Assembly (NCBI GenBank): GCA_021604265.1 | Contig: BQIY01000021.1 | Location: 1-13,852 of the forward strand | Source of the DNA: Nitrospirales bacterium | Lineage (GTDB): Bacteria; Nitrospirota; Nitrospiria; Nitrospirales; UBA8639 | DNA length: 13,852 nt | Direction: 5' to 3' | Shown here: one piece after another, positions 13,201 to 13,852 of the stretch | Position numbering within the stretch: position 1 is the stretch's first letter | Layout: each line of letters begins with the position of its first letter | Translations under genes and position numbers: made by a program | Notes under the pieces: model-generated | The model's database searches: none | Seen by the model: the letters and a program-made list of their open reading frames with translations, nothing else | Told to the model about the DNA's origin: nothing

Positions 13201-13852
13201 GAAACCTCTTGAGTCTGGGTCGGCCAGAATTTTCCCGTTGCCTGCCTCAACAGTTCATCGTTTTCTATTGCTGGAGAAAAAAACAGTGGCTCGACTTCAA
13301 AGCCTGTTGTGAAACGCTGCCAGGATCGAGTTCTCTGCTCCAGACGCTCTTGATCTGTTCGCTTCAGATACGTCCCTGTCAGAATCACGAGTAAGAGTGA
13401 TCCACCAGCAGGCCAATCGCCAACCTGACGTTGAATATTTTTGAGAAATTCACCATGTACCTCCTGCTCAGGTGTCGTCGCCACATCAAAGATGGCAAGC
13501 ACCCGCAGGGGAATGTGATGAGGTACATCCATACGACGTTCAACCTCCCCATAAGCAATAGCAGGTCGCATATTCACGGACGAGCCATTTCCGAACATGT
13601 GCAAACACCACTCTTCAAAACGTTCTTCTGTTGAATGATCAAGTTCACACTGATACGGCAAGACTTCCACCCATAGACCCTCGCCTCGATACGGGGCAAG
13701 CAGACGCTGAAAGTACGGTTCGTCTAACGGAAGGGTGAGTTCATCTAACTGTTTCGTTGCCTTTCGTCTTACGTAAAGAGCCAAAGCAATTCTTGGCACA
13801 ACAATCATCAACAGACATGTCACCGCCCACAGATGAATCCATTCTGCGGCAT
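13197..13852 (-). CDS. DUF2868-type membrane protein, C-terminal part (5' truncated by window)
   Basis: The frame stays open to the window edge beyond the GTG at 13823 (AAEWIHLWAV precedes it), so only the C-terminal ~218 residues are present. The visible part starts in a transmembrane segment (WIHLWAVTCLLMIVVPRIALALYV), followed by basic RRKATKQ and LPLDEPYFQRLLAPYRG. A soluble domain follows, with PYQCELDHSTEERFEEWCLHMFG and GGSLLLVILTGTYLKRTDQERLEQRTRSWQRF. The VPRIALALYVRRK ... LDEPYFQRLL arrangement matches the DUF2868 family as I remember it. That family is usually encoded directly upstream of a DUF3482 GTPase, as here, with a four-base stop/start overlap. The two proteins probably form a membrane complex. 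The N-terminal region and promoter are outside the window. Confidence 0.8.
   Translation of the reverse strand, partial: AAEWIHLWAVTCLLMIVVPRIALALYVRRKATKQLDELTLPLDEPYFQRLLAPYRGEGLWVEVLPYQCELDHSTEERFEEWCLHMFGNGSSVNMRPAIAYGEVERRMDVPHHIPLRVLAIFDVATTPEQEVHGEFLKNIQRQVGDWPAGGSLLLVILTGTYLKRTDQERLEQRTRSWQRFTTGFEVEPLFFSPAIENDELLRQATGKFWPTQTQEVS

Overview
The window looks like chromosomal DNA of a Gram-negative, non-model bacterium. The gene set fits a Nitrospirota (Nitrospira-like) genome: a MOFRL-type glycerate kinase, a TalC-type transaldolase, a family-5 uracil-DNA glycosylase, an NfeD/paraslipin operon, lipoproteins and Sec-exported proteins. That placement is inferred from family content, without any database search, and is only moderately secure. 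Genes lie on both strands in short units. No rRNA, tRNA, CRISPR array or intact transposase is visible.

Layout. (1) 1-1361 (+): the 3' end of an nfeD gene followed by a paraslipin (SPFH) gene, a classic membrane-quality pair. (2) 1451-2224 (-): a hypothetical cytosolic protein, possibly DUF4261-like. (3) 2225-3369: a 1.1-kb gene-free stretch. It holds a 209-bp segment bounded by inverted GGAAA(AA)GGGGACATT ends, which look REP/MITE-like. It also holds about four degenerate tandem copies of a 91-94 bp unit that reads as broken glycine-rich protein repeats. (4) 3370-6627: a zinc-ribbon protein directly downstream of 6-phosphogluconolactonase (both -), a small BamE-like lipoprotein (-), a transaldolase (+), and a UDGb repair glycosylase (-). 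(5) 6687-8460 (+): glycerate 2-kinase and an MazG/PRA-PH-like NTP pyrophosphohydrolase. (6) 8597-11669: an accessory-looking, AT-richer block of exported or small proteins. These are an STN-domain protein, a four-cysteine secreted protein, a 71-residue peptide with an acidic front and a cationic Ala/Arg tail, and a secreted right-handed beta-helix protein. A 14-bp direct repeat (10141 and 11712) flanks the last two genes. (7) 11734-13852 (-): a DUF3482 GTPase translationally coupled to the C-terminal part of a DUF2868 membrane protein that runs off the window.

How the genes fit together. Pgl (oxidative pentose-phosphate branch), transaldolase (non-oxidative branch) and glycerate kinase (glycerate into lower glycolysis) form a loose central-carbon neighbourhood, though they are not one operon. 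NfeD with paraslipin, and DUF2868 with DUF3482, are two independent membrane-associated pairs. The most unusual material is the decayed tandem-repeat tract at 2987-3369 and the peptide plus beta-helix module at 10471-11669. No complete, clearly new system can be demonstrated from the sequence alone.
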